Shown in pieces: positions 15,052-22,564 of a stretch of DNA of 44,448 nt. The stretch is taken from positions 1 through 44,448 of the forward strand of contig CAZRVH010000008.1 of NCBI GenBank assembly GCA_964603635.1, written 5' to 3'. This DNA comes from CAZRVH01 sp964603635. Its GTDB lineage: Bacteria > Patescibacteriota > Gracilibacteria > Peribacterales > Peribacteraceae. Position 1 is the stretch's first letter. The number at the start of each line of letters is the position of its first letter. The translations under genes were made by a program, and so were the position numbers. A model generated the notes under the pieces. The model was not told the DNA's origin. It ran no database searches and was given only the letters and a program-made list of their open reading frames with translations.

Positions 15052-15915
15052 TCATTGAGCAGTCGCACTTCCCTTCGCGCGTCCCGCGGTGATATCGCTG
15101 CCTTCTTCCACCTCGAAATCGATCGTTTTCTTCCTGCTTGCGCGCACGTCGCCCTTCAGGAGGAGCAAGATGTCCTCTCCGCGGTCCAGGCGCAGCGGCG
15201 GATCGAACGTCAGCGTCACCTTGTCATCCGTCATGGAAGGCATGATACCGGTCAGCCTGTCGGAGCGGGTCCAGAGCGAGAGGTTCTTCAGGTCCCCATC
15301 CCGTGCCTTTCCGTCGTTCGTGAGCGTGATGGAATACACCTCCTGGTCCTCTTCCTGAGCGCTCAGCCGCAACCGCATCAGGGTGCGGCCGGCTCCGTAC
15401 GTCGTGCTCGTGAGTACGGGCAGGTATTCCACTTCGATGGTGCCTTGCGAAACGGGCGCGACACGCGAGGAGCCGATGTTCGACGAAAGCGATGCCTGCA
15501 CGGACGCCGCATCCGTCTTTATATCTTGTGATGACGCTATGAACACGCCGTGTTCGCCTTGTGCCGCGGCATCCGGGGAAAAGTCCGCCATGATCCCGAT
15601 GGTTCGCTTCTGGCATTTCGCGATGCGGAAGGCGGGCAGGCGAAGCGTCGCTTGCGACGTATTGCTGGTGAACGATGCCGCGCGGGAAATTCTCCTGTTT
15701 CCTTCCATTGCGTAGATCCTCTCGATATCAGTCGCGCTTCCCAGGTTGCCGTGTGTCATCGTAATGGCGCTTACGGTTACGTCCGCCGCACAGGAAGCGG
15801 AAAGCTCCACCGTTTGCATGGGCACGCGTTGCGCGCCGAGCGGTATGGTCGAGAATTCGGGCGAAACGGTATTCACCGTCAGGGAAGCCGCGAGGGCGAG
15901 GAGCAAGGAAGTCAT
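15052..15915 (-). CDS. Secreted beta-rich protein of unknown function
   Basis: 287 residues with an N-terminal signal (MTSLLLALAASLTVNT). The rest is predicted-looking beta structure with three Cys, and a repeated layout in which a strand is followed by N-L-S-L-W or I-Y-A-M-E type turns (IERIYAMEGNRR; LKNLSLWTRSDR). Each half ends in a strand with R-L-x-L/A-x-x-I/E. It could be two related immunoglobulin-like domains. No family recognised. TACTGT lies six bases before the ATG. It is 68 bases upstream of the lipoprotein-PKD operon on the same strand and may belong to that envelope system. Confidence 0.68.
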   Translation of the reverse strand: MTSLLLALAASLTVNTVSPEFSTIPLGAQRVPMQTVELSASCAADVTVSAITMTHGNLGSATDIERIYAMEGNRRISRAASFTSNTSQATLRLPAFRIAKCQKRTIGIMADFSPDAAAQGEHGVFIASSQDIKTDAASVQASLSSNIGSSRVAPVSQGTIEVEYLPVLTSTTYGAGRTLMRLRLSAQEEDQEVYSITLTNDGKARDGDLKNLSLWTRSDRLTGIMPSMTDDKVTLTFDPPLRLDRGEDILLLLKGDVRASRKKTIDFEVEEGSDITAGRAKGSATAQ

Positions 15916-16037
15916 GAGGATACAGTATCGGAGATCGGAGGTTGCTCAATAAAAAACAGGAGAAAATCATGAACGATTCATAATCAATCATCGATCATTG
16001 AACATTGAACATTGTTCATTGTGTATTCACCCCCCCC

Positions 16038-16904
16038 TTACCATTTCCCCCCTGCCCCGCCTCCCCCGAACGACCCGCCGCCGAAACCTCCGAATCCCCC
16101 GCCCCCACCGCTGCTTCCGCCGAAACCACCACCCCCGAATCCGCCGCGTCCCCCCCTGCCGCGCGTCTGAGGCATATTGGAGACAATGAAATCAAAGATG
16201 AGCCCGATCACGACAAGCAACGGGATGGTAAGCCACCATCCGTACCAGATCGTCAGCAGCATGCCGCCGATGCCTCCCGCGACTCCCCCCAGCCACCAGG
16301 CTTTCGTACGGGCGAAGACCGCGCCCAGCCAGTCTGCGCCGATGAAGAGCAAGAAGAACAACCATGCGATCGCCGGGGCGTCTTCATCCTGCGCGTAGCG
16401 GTCCGCGGTGTATTCCCCTCCGATGTGTTTCTTCAGCGAATCGATGCCGGCCATGATGCCTTCGAAGTACAGGCCCTCGCGGAAGGCGGGAATCATATCC
16501 TCGTTCACGATGCCCGATGCGACGATATCCGGGACCGCGCCTTCCAGGCCGTACCCCGTCGCGATGAAGATCTCACGGTCCTCATAGGAAATGAGCATCA
16601 GGATGCCATTGTCTTTTTCCTTGGATCCCACCCCCCATTTTCGGCCCACTTCCACGGCTGCGTCGACGGGCGTCACTCCGCCAAGGTTCTTGACGATCAG
16701 CACGGCGATCTCATTGCTCGTGTCTTTCTGATACTGGAGCAAAACGCTTTTGACCGTTTCCTTCTGATCCTCGCTGAGGACGGCCGCTTCATCGGTCACG
16801 AGCCCGTCGTTCACGGGCACGGTGAATGCGGCGTATGCGGGCGCGACGGAGAGGAAAAACGTCGCCGCGGAAAGGAGAACGCGCGAGGAAAAGGATGGTG
16901 TCAT
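16038..16904 (-). CDS. TPM-domain membrane protein (YgcG family)
   Basis: 288 residues. A signal peptide (about 1-26, ending AYAAF) is followed by a TPM domain (about 30-165) with LVTDEAAVLSEDQKE, EIAVLIVKNLGG, a KDNGILMLIS strand and ATGYGLEGAVPD. Two membrane segments (about 180-200 and 205-235) and a Gly-rich tail (repeated GGFGGG, ending GGKW) complete it. TPM domains are reported in photosystem II repair and in bacterial membrane proteins next to LemA. It starts two bases after the lemA stop, so the two form one unit. The molecular role is not established. Confidence 0.9.
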   Translation of the reverse strand: MTPSFSSRVLLSAATFFLSVAPAYAAFTVPVNDGLVTDEAAVLSEDQKETVKSVLLQYQKDTSNEIAVLIVKNLGGVTPVDAAVEVGRKWGVGSKEKDNGILMLISYEDREIFIATGYGLEGAVPDIVASGIVNEDMIPAFREGLYFEGIMAGIDSLKKHIGGEYTADRYAQDEDAPAIAWLFFLLFIGADWLGAVFARTKAWWLGGVAGGIGGMLLTIWYGWWLTIPLLVVIGLIFDFIVSNMPQTRGRGGRGGFGGGGFGGSSGGGGGFGGFGGGSFGGGGAGGKW

Positions 16905-16906
16905 GC

Positions 16907-17491
16907 TTAATTATCGAAGTTGATGACGGGGGCCGTATCGGCGCCTGCGGTGGCCTGGAAGCCAGGTTCCGGTGCGTAGCCGAAGAGGCCGGCCAAGATG
17001 TTCGTCGGGAAGCGGCGCACGCGTACGTTATAGGAGGCTACCGCGTCGTTGTAATCCTTGCGCGCGACGGCGATGCGATTCTCCGTACCCGACGTTTCGA
17101 CCATCAGGTCGCGGAACGCCTGGGTTGCCTGAAGCTGCGGATAGGCCTCGACGGTTACGAGGAGGCGGGACAACGCGGAATCGAATTCGTTGGCTGCGTT
17201 CACGCGATCGGTCGTGGAGCCCGCGTTTTGCCACTTGGTGCGTGCTTCGGTGACGGCGGTCAGCGTCGACTGCTCGAAATTCGCGGCGCCCTTCACGGTG
17301 CTTACCAGATTCGGAATGAGATCGAATCTCCTTTGGTATTGCGTCTCCACTTGGCGGAAGGAGTTGTCTACGTTCTCGCGTTCGGCGACGAGCCCGTTGT
17401 AGCCGGAAAACATCCAGACGACGAATATCGCGACGACACCCAGGATGCCGTAGAGCCACATTTTTTTGGAATCTTGCATGGGATTTGCCAT
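16907..17491 (-). CDS. lemA: LemA family protein
   Basis: 194 residues. A membrane segment (about 12-28) is followed by the helical LemA domain with YNGLVAERENVDNSFRQVE, QRRFDLIPNLVSTVKG, YPQLQATQAFRDLM, TENRIAVARKDYNDAV and the end FPTNILAGLFGY, all typical of the family. LemA proteins are N-out helical bundles of unknown function that commonly pair with TPM-domain proteins, as here. An upstream minus-strand TATTCT 15 bases before the start may be the -10 box, giving a short C/T/A-rich leader with no Shine-Dalgarno site. Confidence 0.95.
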   Translation of the reverse strand: MANPMQDSKKMWLYGILGVVAIFVVWMFSGYNGLVAERENVDNSFRQVETQYQRRFDLIPNLVSTVKGAANFEQSTLTAVTEARTKWQNAGSTTDRVNAANEFDSALSRLLVTVEAYPQLQATQAFRDLMVETSGTENRIAVARKDYNDAVASYNVRVRRFPTNILAGLFGYAPEPGFQATAGADTAPVINFDN

Positions 17492-17626
17492 GTTAGGTTG
17501 GGAAAGAGAATATTCAGATGCTAGCGAATGTTCCTGTTTTTGTCACTTGCAAGCTTCTTTGGCTTCATTAGTTGCGTTAGTTATACCTGATATGCAACAA
17601 GCTGAGGAAGCTAACGAAGCTATTTC

Positions 17627-18088
17627 CTAAAATGCGTCCATATCATGCAGAATTTCGGCCGCGTGTTCGCCGGGCTTCACCTTCTCGTAGATCTTCGCGA
17701 TGGTTCCGTCCGGCCTGATGAGAAAGCTCGAGCGAAGCGTGCCCATGTACTTTTTTCCGTACATCGATTTTTCCGCCCATACGCCGTATGCGTTCACGAC
17801 TTGCTTCCCTTCATCGGCGAGCAACGGGAACGGCAGGCTGAATTTGTCCGCGAATTTCCTGTGGCTTGCGACGCTATCCGTGCTGACGCCCACGATCGCG
17901 AGGCCCTTTGCCTTCAGCCCGGACAGGTTGTCGCGCAACGAACATGCTTCCTCGGTGCAGCCGGGGGTATCGTCCTTCGGGTAGAAGTACACAAGCAACC
18001 ATCCACCCGCAAAATCAGCAAGCGAATGTATGTTGCCGTCTTGGTCGGGAAGCGAGAAGGCAGGCGCCTTCTGATTTGTTTCGGGCAT
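17627..18088 (-). CDS. bcp: Thioredoxin-dependent peroxiredoxin, PrxQ/Bcp type
   Basis: 153 residues. It reduces H2O2 and organic peroxides using thioredoxin. The peroxidatic Cys44 lies in PKDDTPGCTEE and a resolving Cys49 sits five residues on, the alpha-2 helix arrangement of PrxQ. KAPAFSLPDQDGN opens the fold, and the later blocks SVASHRKFADKF and LRSSFLIRPDG match the family. The ATG at 18088 is chosen over one four codons upstream because the minus-strand TATGAT ends seven bases before it. Monocistronic by appearance. Confidence 0.95.
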   Translation of the reverse strand: MPETNQKAPAFSLPDQDGNIHSLADFAGGWLLVYFYPKDDTPGCTEEACSLRDNLSGLKAKGLAIVGVSTDSVASHRKFADKFSLPFPLLADEGKQVVNAYGVWAEKSMYGKKYMGTLRSSFLIRPDGTIAKIYEKVKPGEHAAEILHDMDAF

Positions 18089-18095
18089 ATGGGCA

Positions 18096-18101
18096 ATCAT
18101 A
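18096..18101 (-). promoter_or_regulatory. -10 box of leaderless bcp
   Basis: TATGAT on the minus strand, seven bases before the start codon at 18088. Confidence 0.6.
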
Positions 18102-18210
18102 CACGATTGTCATATTTCTTATCGAACATATCCCGGATTTTATCAATCATTCTTCTGACAGAAGCCAGTAAACGGTACGTCTACGGTAGGTATTCTTCCC
18201 CCATTATCCC

Positions 18211-18381
18211 ATGGCTGATTCCGATTCCGGTTCTTCCATGATGGTCGCCCTCGTCGCGATCGTCGTCATCATCGCCATCGGCTTTTTCGCGTTGCAAATG
18301 TTTTCGCAAAAAAGTACAGGCAATGGCGGACAGATCAACGTCGATCTTCCGTCCATAGGTAGTAGCGCGGGAAATCAGTAA
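18211..18381 (+). CDS. 56-residue membrane protein
   Basis: A short polar start (MADSDSGSS) is followed by a strong membrane helix (MMVALVAIVVIIAIGFFALQMF) and an outside tail rich in Gly, Ser and Asn. No family recognised. The ATG follows the pyrimidine-rich leader TATTCTTCCCCCATTATCCC. A strong hairpin terminator lies 24 bases after the stop, which supports a separate small transcript. Confidence 0.6.
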   Translation: MADSDSGSSMMVALVAIVVIIAIGFFALQMFSQKSTGNGGQINVDLPSIGSSAGNQ

Positions 18382-18404
18382 CCCGCACGAAACATCCCCA
18401 TCGG

Positions 18405-18435
18405 AAACCGCGTGCAGGGGTGCGCGCGGTTTTTC
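18405..18435 (+). terminator. Hairpin terminator after the 56-residue ORF
   Basis: AAACCGCG pairs perfectly with CGCGGTTT; three further inner pairs (GCA/TGC) surround a GGGG loop, and a T-run follows. It ends only a few bases before the next ATG, so it could also attenuate the downstream lipoprotein gene. Confidence 0.75.
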
Positions 18436-18441
18436 AAATCC

Positions 18442-18735
18442 ATGCGTATTCGGTCATGTTTTGCTTGGTTCGTCGTCATAGCATGTATTTCCCCCACATG
18501 TATGGATGCAACCGAAGCTGAAAAGAAGCGGCTGGAAACGGAGAAAAAGAGACTGGAGGACGAGAAAAAACGCGTCGATGCGGAGAAAATGCGCCTGGAA
18601 TTGAAGACAGCCCAGGATGCAAAGCGGAAGGCGGAAATCGAACTGCGAAAGTCGCAGGACGCGATGCATAAAGCGGAACAAGCCGCATCGAAAGCTGCCG
18701 CCGAGAAGAACAAGGCAACGGGCGGGATTTTCTGA
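18442..18735 (+). CDS. Small coiled-coil lipoprotein
   Basis: 97 residues from the ATG at 18442. The N-terminus MRIRSCFAWFVVIAC has a lipobox-like V-I-A-C. The mature part is almost entirely charged heptads (KKRLETEKKRLEDEKKR, then AEKMRLELKTAQDAKRKAE), predicting one long coiled coil, with an Ala/Lys end. This layout recalls Lpp-like murein spacers, but no peptidoglycan-linking Lys end is evident and the family is not recognised. The start lies seven bases after a terminator stem, so expression probably depends on read-through. Confidence 0.6.
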   Translation: MRIRSCFAWFVVIACISPTCMDATEAEKKRLETEKKRLEDEKKRVDAEKMRLELKTAQDAKRKAEIELRKSQDAMHKAEQAASKAAAEKNKATGGIF

Positions 18736-18743
18736 ATGATCGC

Positions 18744-20003
18744 TTAACGGCGCCTTCTCCTGAATCCCCCGCCGTTCCTGCGGAATCCGGGTTGCGAGAA
18801 TTTGTTGCGGGGTGCGAACGCAGCCGGTTCGGCATTGGCCGCGACATGCTCGGTCAAAACGATCTCGCCTCCGGGAACCACCTTGGAAAACGACGTCGGG
18901 ATCTTGGCACGGATGAGTTTCTCGATGCTGCGCATGCCGCTGATCTGGCTCGGCTCCGCGAAGGAAATCGCTTTTCCCGCCTTTCCGGCACGTCCCGTGC
19001 GTCCGATGCGGTGGACGTAATCGGCGGAGTCGTCCGGAAGGTCGAAGTTCACCACCAGTTCGATGCCCTTCACGTCGATGCCGCGGGCGGCGATATCCGT
19101 GGCGACCAGAACGCGGTACTTTCCGTTCTTGAATCCCCCGAGTGCGTCAATGCGCTGCGCGAGCGAACGGTTGCCGTGGATTTCGGCGGACGTGTGCCTC
19201 ATGTCACGGATGAGTTTGGCGACTTTTTTCGCGCCGTGCTTCGTGCGGGTGAAGACGAGGACGGATCCTTTGTGGTCGCCCAGGATCTTTTCAAGCATGC
19301 GGATTTTTTCGTCTTTCTTCACGATGATCATTTCCTGTTCGACGCGTTCGGCGGTCGTTCCCTGCGGGGCGACCTCCACGCGGAGCGGAAGCTTCATGTG
19401 CTGCGTCGCGATACGGACGATTTCCTGCGGCATCGTGGCGGAGAACAGCATCGTCTGGCGTTCCTTCGGGACGATGCTGAGGATCTTGTTGATCTGCGGC
19501 GCGAATCCCATGTCCAACATGCGGTCCGCTTCGTCCAGGACGAGCACGTCGACTCCGTTGAGCGTGATGGATCTCCTTTCAAGGTGATCGAGCAGGCGGC
19601 CCGGAGTGGCGATAACGATGTGCGGGCGGCGACGGATCATGTCGCGCTGGAGGTTCATGGATGCGCCTCCGATCAGGACGGCTGTGCGGATACCCAGGGG
19701 GGTACCGACTCTTTGCAATGATTCGTCCACCTGCAGCGCGAGTTCGCGCGTGGGCAGAAGGATGAGCCCGTTCTTCTTTCCCTGCAGCATGTGCTGGATC
19801 ATCGGGATACCGAACGCGAGCGTCTTGCCCGTTCCGGTCTGCGCGATGCCGATGAGGTCCTTGCCTTCCACGCCCGACGGAATGGACTCGTGTTGGATGG
19901 GGGTCGGCACGGTGAAGTTCAGCTTTTCCAGGATATCCAGGATGTTCGGCGCGATGCCGAGTCCGGCGAAACTCCTTTCCGGTGTTGATTGGGTCGGTTC
20001 CAT
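18744..20003 (-). CDS. DEAD-box ATP-dependent RNA helicase (RhlE-like)
   Basis: 419 residues from the ATG at 20003. The Q motif (F-A-G-L-G and PTPIQ), motif I AQTGTGKT (54-61), PTRELA, TPGRLLD, the DEAD box in LVLDEADRMLDMGF, SAT, ATDIAARGID and HRIGRTGRAG are all present in order. A basic Arg/Gly tail ends FRRRRR, as in RhlE/RhlB types that act on structured RNA or the degradosome. The GTG 10 codons upstream is rejected: minus-strand TACACT lies 11 bases before the ATG, leaving almost no leader. Confidence 0.93.
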   Translation of the reverse strand: MEPTQSTPERSFAGLGIAPNILDILEKLNFTVPTPIQHESIPSGVEGKDLIGIAQTGTGKTLAFGIPMIQHMLQGKKNGLILLPTRELALQVDESLQRVGTPLGIRTAVLIGGASMNLQRDMIRRRPHIVIATPGRLLDHLERRSITLNGVDVLVLDEADRMLDMGFAPQINKILSIVPKERQTMLFSATMPQEIVRIATQHMKLPLRVEVAPQGTTAERVEQEMIIVKKDEKIRMLEKILGDHKGSVLVFTRTKHGAKKVAKLIRDMRHTSAEIHGNRSLAQRIDALGGFKNGKYRVLVATDIAARGIDVKGIELVVNFDLPDDSADYVHRIGRTGRAGKAGKAISFAEPSQISGMRSIEKLIRAKIPTSFSKVVPGGEIVLTEHVAANAEPAAFAPRNKFSQPGFRRNGGGFRRRRR

Positions 20004-20051
20004 AGTGACGCCGTAGTGTACACCGCATTTCACATCGGCGATAGGCGCCTT

Positions 20052-20825
20052 TCAGGCCTTCGTAGCTGCCGCATGGGCAAAAGCGATAATACTGCCCACG
20101 ATGTTGTGATTCCCCTTGGACCTGTATTTCAGGTATTTAGGATCGCCCCTGGACGCCTGCGCCGTGAATCCGGAAACGAAGAATCGGGCCGCAGCGACAC
20201 GCGTCCACGGCATCACGAACGAATGCGCGCCGCTTTGGAACAGCAGCCTCTCATTCGTCAGGATCAAATCCCCATCCGCGACCTTCTTCCATCCCTTCTC
20301 ATCCTGAACCGTCTTCGCCCCCACGCTGAAGTGGATGCCGATCGGCAGCTTCAGCTCGACGCCGGTAAATCCTTTCCCCTTCTTCTCCGAGGCTTCGAAC
20401 AGGGTCACGGGCTCCTGCCAGTACGCCATCTCATCGGCGCCCAGCAGGACGTCTTTCGTTTCGATCACCGGCATGTTCCCCTTTTTGATCTCGCTCATGA
20501 TGCGGCTGCGATACAGCTCCTTCTTCGACTTCGCGACGTCCTTGTCCTCCAGTCCCAGGTAATCCTGGATGTGTTCCATCTCCTGCCATTCTTCTTCGGT
20601 AACGGATGCATCCTCATTCACCCTTGAGAGCACGTCCAGATAGAGATCCATGCGGACGGAAGAAAGGACATCCTCCGGCAAATCCAACTCTTCCCTCCTT
20701 CTCTCCAACTCCCCTATTTCGGCTTCGGTCAATTTGCCGTCGGCGATGGCCAGCCTCACCGATTCGCGGAATTCTTTGGCATCCCCGCCCAACACGCGCT
20801 TTTGAATGATTTGGATGATTTCCAT
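20052..20825 (-). CDS. TerB-like plus PH-like domain protein
   Basis: 257 residues, cytosolic by appearance. The N-terminal helical half (about 1-110) has ESVRLAIADGKLTEAEIGEL and VNEDASVTEEEWQEMEHIQ, two repeats resembling TerB-type acidic helices. The C-terminal half (about 120-255) has DLILTNERLLFQSGAHSFVMPWTRVA, a pattern typical of bacterial PH/GRAM folds. Function unknown; such combinations are seen in membrane or stress proteins. TATACT on the minus strand ends seven bases before the ATG, which fixes the start and implies a leaderless message. Confidence 0.65.
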   Translation of the reverse strand: MEIIQIIQKRVLGGDAKEFRESVRLAIADGKLTEAEIGELERRREELDLPEDVLSSVRMDLYLDVLSRVNEDASVTEEEWQEMEHIQDYLGLEDKDVAKSKKELYRSRIMSEIKKGNMPVIETKDVLLGADEMAYWQEPVTLFEASEKKGKGFTGVELKLPIGIHFSVGAKTVQDEKGWKKVADGDLILTNERLLFQSGAHSFVMPWTRVAAARFFVSGFTAQASRGDPKYLKYRSKGNHNIVGSIIAFAHAAATKA

Positions 20826-20832
20826 GAACATC

Positions 20833-20838
20833 AGTATA
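20833..20838 (-). promoter_or_regulatory. -10 box of leaderless TerB/PH gene
   Basis: TATACT on the minus strand, seven bases before the start codon at 20825. Confidence 0.6.
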
Positions 20839-21020
20839 CCACTCCGAAGGAAGCATGGTTTGCTTGACGGAGCCAAAAACAGGGATAATCTCTGTCGGTC
20901 CGATCCTTGAAATCAGCTTTTTGTATAAGCTGGATTGCCGACATGCGTGCCGTCAATCCGGCCTGTAGCGTCATTTACGACTTTACGTTTTTAGGAAATG
21001 TTTGAAAAGGATTTACGAGT

Positions 21021-21335
21021 ATGAAACCTGATTTAGCCGCACATACTGCGGATCAAGAGCGACAAATTCGCAGTGAGGCCTTGGCATGGGCTTCTCAAAA
21101 TCATATCCGTTCGGCGATTCGTCGAGCGTACGACAGCCTTGAAGTGTCTGAAGTGTCAAATGATGTAATTGTCCTTGGCTTTTTATTAAGCGGGCGACTA
21201 GAGAAACTACTCAGGAAAAGAAATATCGAGGTTCAAGTGAGTCTCGAACGAGGATTGGAAACAAAAGCTGGCATTTGCTTGCTCAATCAAACACAGTTGT
21301 TTAACTGTCTCCAATCTGAGATGCAGCCGGCATGA
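21021..21335 (+). CDS. Unknown 104-residue protein
   Basis: Cytosolic, mostly helical, with a charged middle (RRAYDSLEVSEVSND), a hydrophobic segment VIVLGFLLSGRLEKLLRKR, and a short Cys-containing end. No family recognised. It is AT-richer than its neighbours, has a purine-rich ribosome site (AAAAGGA, about nine bases before the ATG), and is followed by a strong terminator. The ~140-base leader contains two small hairpins (CAGCTT...AAGCTG and GGATTG...CAATCC). The composition and Shine-Dalgarno site set it apart from the leaderless genes around it, possibly by transfer. Confidence 0.6.
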   Translation: MKPDLAAHTADQERQIRSEALAWASQNHIRSAIRRAYDSLEVSEVSNDVIVLGFLLSGRLEKLLRKRNIEVQVSLERGLETKAGICLLNQTQLFNCLQSEMQPA

Positions 21336-21358
21336 TTGTTACGACGCTACAGCCTTTG

Positions 21359-21388
21359 CTCGGCACACATCGTTGTGCCGAGTATTTT
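21359..21388 (+). terminator. Intrinsic terminator after the 104-residue gene
   Basis: CTCGGCACA, six-base loop, TGTGCCGAG, then TATTTT. Confidence 0.85.
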
Positions 21389-21424
21389 AAAAGTTCACTA
21401 TCCCTTCATAACTAGTAAACGTAT

Positions 21425-21542
21425 CATGGTGAGCCCGTTTCTCATACGTGTCACGGTGAGCTTGTCGAACCGCGAACCAAACACGCGGAATGTCGCCCTT
21501 CGTCCCTCGACGAGCTCGGGATGACACGCTCAGGGCTGACAC
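21425..21542. repeat. Dispersed palindromic repeat (intergenic copy)
   Basis: Contains ATGGTGAGCCCG, CACGGTGAGCTTGTCGAACCG, CCCTTCGTCCCTCGACGAG and CACGCTCAGGG. These are variants of the same half-palindromes found inside mnmA (38656-38722). The segment 21389-21679 has no gene I can support besides this repeat. Confidence 0.65.
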
Positions 21543-21679
21543 ATTCTCGCTTTTAATAGGCCTTAAGGGATGGTCATTTTTTTAAAATCTCATCATCTGT
21601 TGCCGTCCTTTAAATACCCAGTATCATCTCCGGGTCCCACCTTCGTGTCTTTGTTACGGTGGGCAGGCGGTCAATTCGT

Positions 21680-21756
21680 CGGGACGTAGCTCAGTTGGCT
21701 AGAGCGTACGGTTCGGGACCGTAAGGCCGGAGGTTCGAGTCCTCTCGTCCCGACCA
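21680..21756 (+). tRNA. tRNA-Pro (CGG), CCA encoded
   Basis: Perfect seven-pair acceptor CGGGACG/CGTCCCG with the C1-G72 pair typical of bacterial tRNA-Pro, D arm GCTC...GAGC, anticodon arm TACGG-TTCGGGA-CCGTA (anticodon CGG), T arm GGAGG-TTCGAGT-CCTCT with one mismatch, discriminator A, CCA. Confidence 0.95.
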
Positions 21757-21771
21757 CCACCGACACAAAGG

Positions 21772-21937
21772 CGGACGTAGCTCGGTTGGCTACGCTTTCG
21801 CTTGCCGAAAGCGTTCAGAAAATAATCGCGTACGGCGCAGCCCGGGACCGTAAGGCCGGAGGCCTGCCTGCCGGCAGGTTCGAGCCTGCCACGTACCGGA
21901 GCAAGCGACTGGTACCGTGGTCCTCTCGTCCCGACCA
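21772..21937 (+). pseudogene. tRNA-Pro copy interrupted by hairpin inserts
   Basis: Pieces of the intact tRNA-Pro appear in order: 21772-21792, 21828-21835, 21843-21862, 21879-21884 and 21921-21937. The last piece includes the T-arm 3' side, acceptor and CCA. Between them sit inserts with hairpins: CGCTTTCG...CGAAAGCG (21793-21813), CCTGCCTGCCGGCAGG (21863-21878) and CCACGTACC...GGTACCGTGG (21889-21920). It cannot fold as a tRNA. Confidence 0.85.
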
Positions 21938-21952
21938 GAATCGATTCAAAGG

Positions 21953-22005
21953 CGGACGTAGCTCCTGCCGTAGGCAGGAATCGAAAATGGCTACGCTTTC
22001 GCTTG
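21953..22005 (+). pseudogene. Second broken tRNA-Pro copy (5' part)
   Basis: CGGACGTAGCTC is followed by a small palindrome (CTGCCGTAGGCAGG), ten bases, then GGCTACGCTTTCGCTTG, which is the same fused tRNA/hairpin start seen in the first broken copy. The copy then ends. Confidence 0.75.
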
Positions 22006-22266
22006 TACAAAACAAATACACTCTTCTCCAAAATCAGCCGTTTCTCCATCATATAGTTTACAAGAACATATTAAGTAAATATGCCAATACTCCGAAGTCA
22101 GAAATAAGTAACATTTATGTATACATTTTTTATACATATATTCATACAACATTTCGGGAATCAATAGCCTGTGGTACTGCAAATCGTCAAATAAGCCACT
22201 TTTAGCTTGCTTCATAACGATCACAAGATTGCGTCAATAGTTGCTGGACAACAAAAGGTCCCTCCG
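22006..22266. other. AT-rich gap with no supported gene
   Basis: A markedly AT-rich stretch (repeated TATACAT and ATTTATG-like runs) between the broken tRNA copies and the promoter of the 38-residue ORF. Open frames here run through tRNA debris and have no family features. Confidence 0.5.
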
Positions 22267-22272
22267 TACACT
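22243..22272 (+). promoter_or_regulatory. Promoter of the 38-residue ORF
   Basis: TTGCTG (22243-22248), 18-base spacer, TACACT (22267-22272). The predicted transcript would run to the terminator at 22560, about 280 bases. Confidence 0.5.
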
Positions 22273-22299
22273 ACCGGTCCGTCCTCCCAAGGACTTAGT

Positions 22300-22416
22300 A
22301 TGAATAACGTGAAGCTACAGACCAAACGCGCTTCACTCCCGCTCGTGCTTATGCACGTAGCGTTCCTCACCTTCCTCAGCCTGAGCATGGTGATGAGCCT
22401 CCCGACTCTGCGCTAA
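22300..22416 (+). CDS. 38-residue membrane peptide
   Basis: A basic start (MNNVKLQTKRASLP) leads into one hydrophobic helix (LVLMHVAFLTFLSLSMVMSL) and ends TLR. The ATG has AAGGA about seven bases upstream, a promoter-like pair at 22243-22272 and a terminator at 22538-22560. It could be a real small membrane protein, or the ORF may be a by-product of a small RNA gene. The 120 bases after the stop hold no other frame I trust. Confidence 0.45.
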   Translation: MNNVKLQTKRASLPLVLMHVAFLTFLSLSMVMSLPTLR

Positions 22417-22537
22417 AGAGTCCCTAGGCAAATAGGAGTGAGCCAACGACGTCCGCACCGGCGGACGACCAACCTCCCCCTCGACCCCCTCCCAGACGCT
22501 GACGCAGCCGACCGGAGCAGAGGATGGCAGGATTTCG

Positions 22538-22560
22538 GGACCCTAAAACGGGGTCCTTTT
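22538..22560 (+). terminator. Intrinsic terminator of the 38-residue ORF transcript
   Basis: GGACCC, seven-base loop, GGGTCC, TTTT. It lies just before the stop codon of the convergent lipoprotein gene. Confidence 0.75.
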
Positions 22561-22564
22561 GCGT

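Noticed and set aside
16000..16037. CATTGAACATTGAACATTGTTCATTG direct repeats after the TPM gene
   Set aside because: Too short and simple to call as an element; noted only as low-complexity intergenic sequence.
21699..22205. Frames on both strands through the tRNA-Pro array
   Set aside because: They read through tRNA copies and hairpin inserts; no independent coding evidence.
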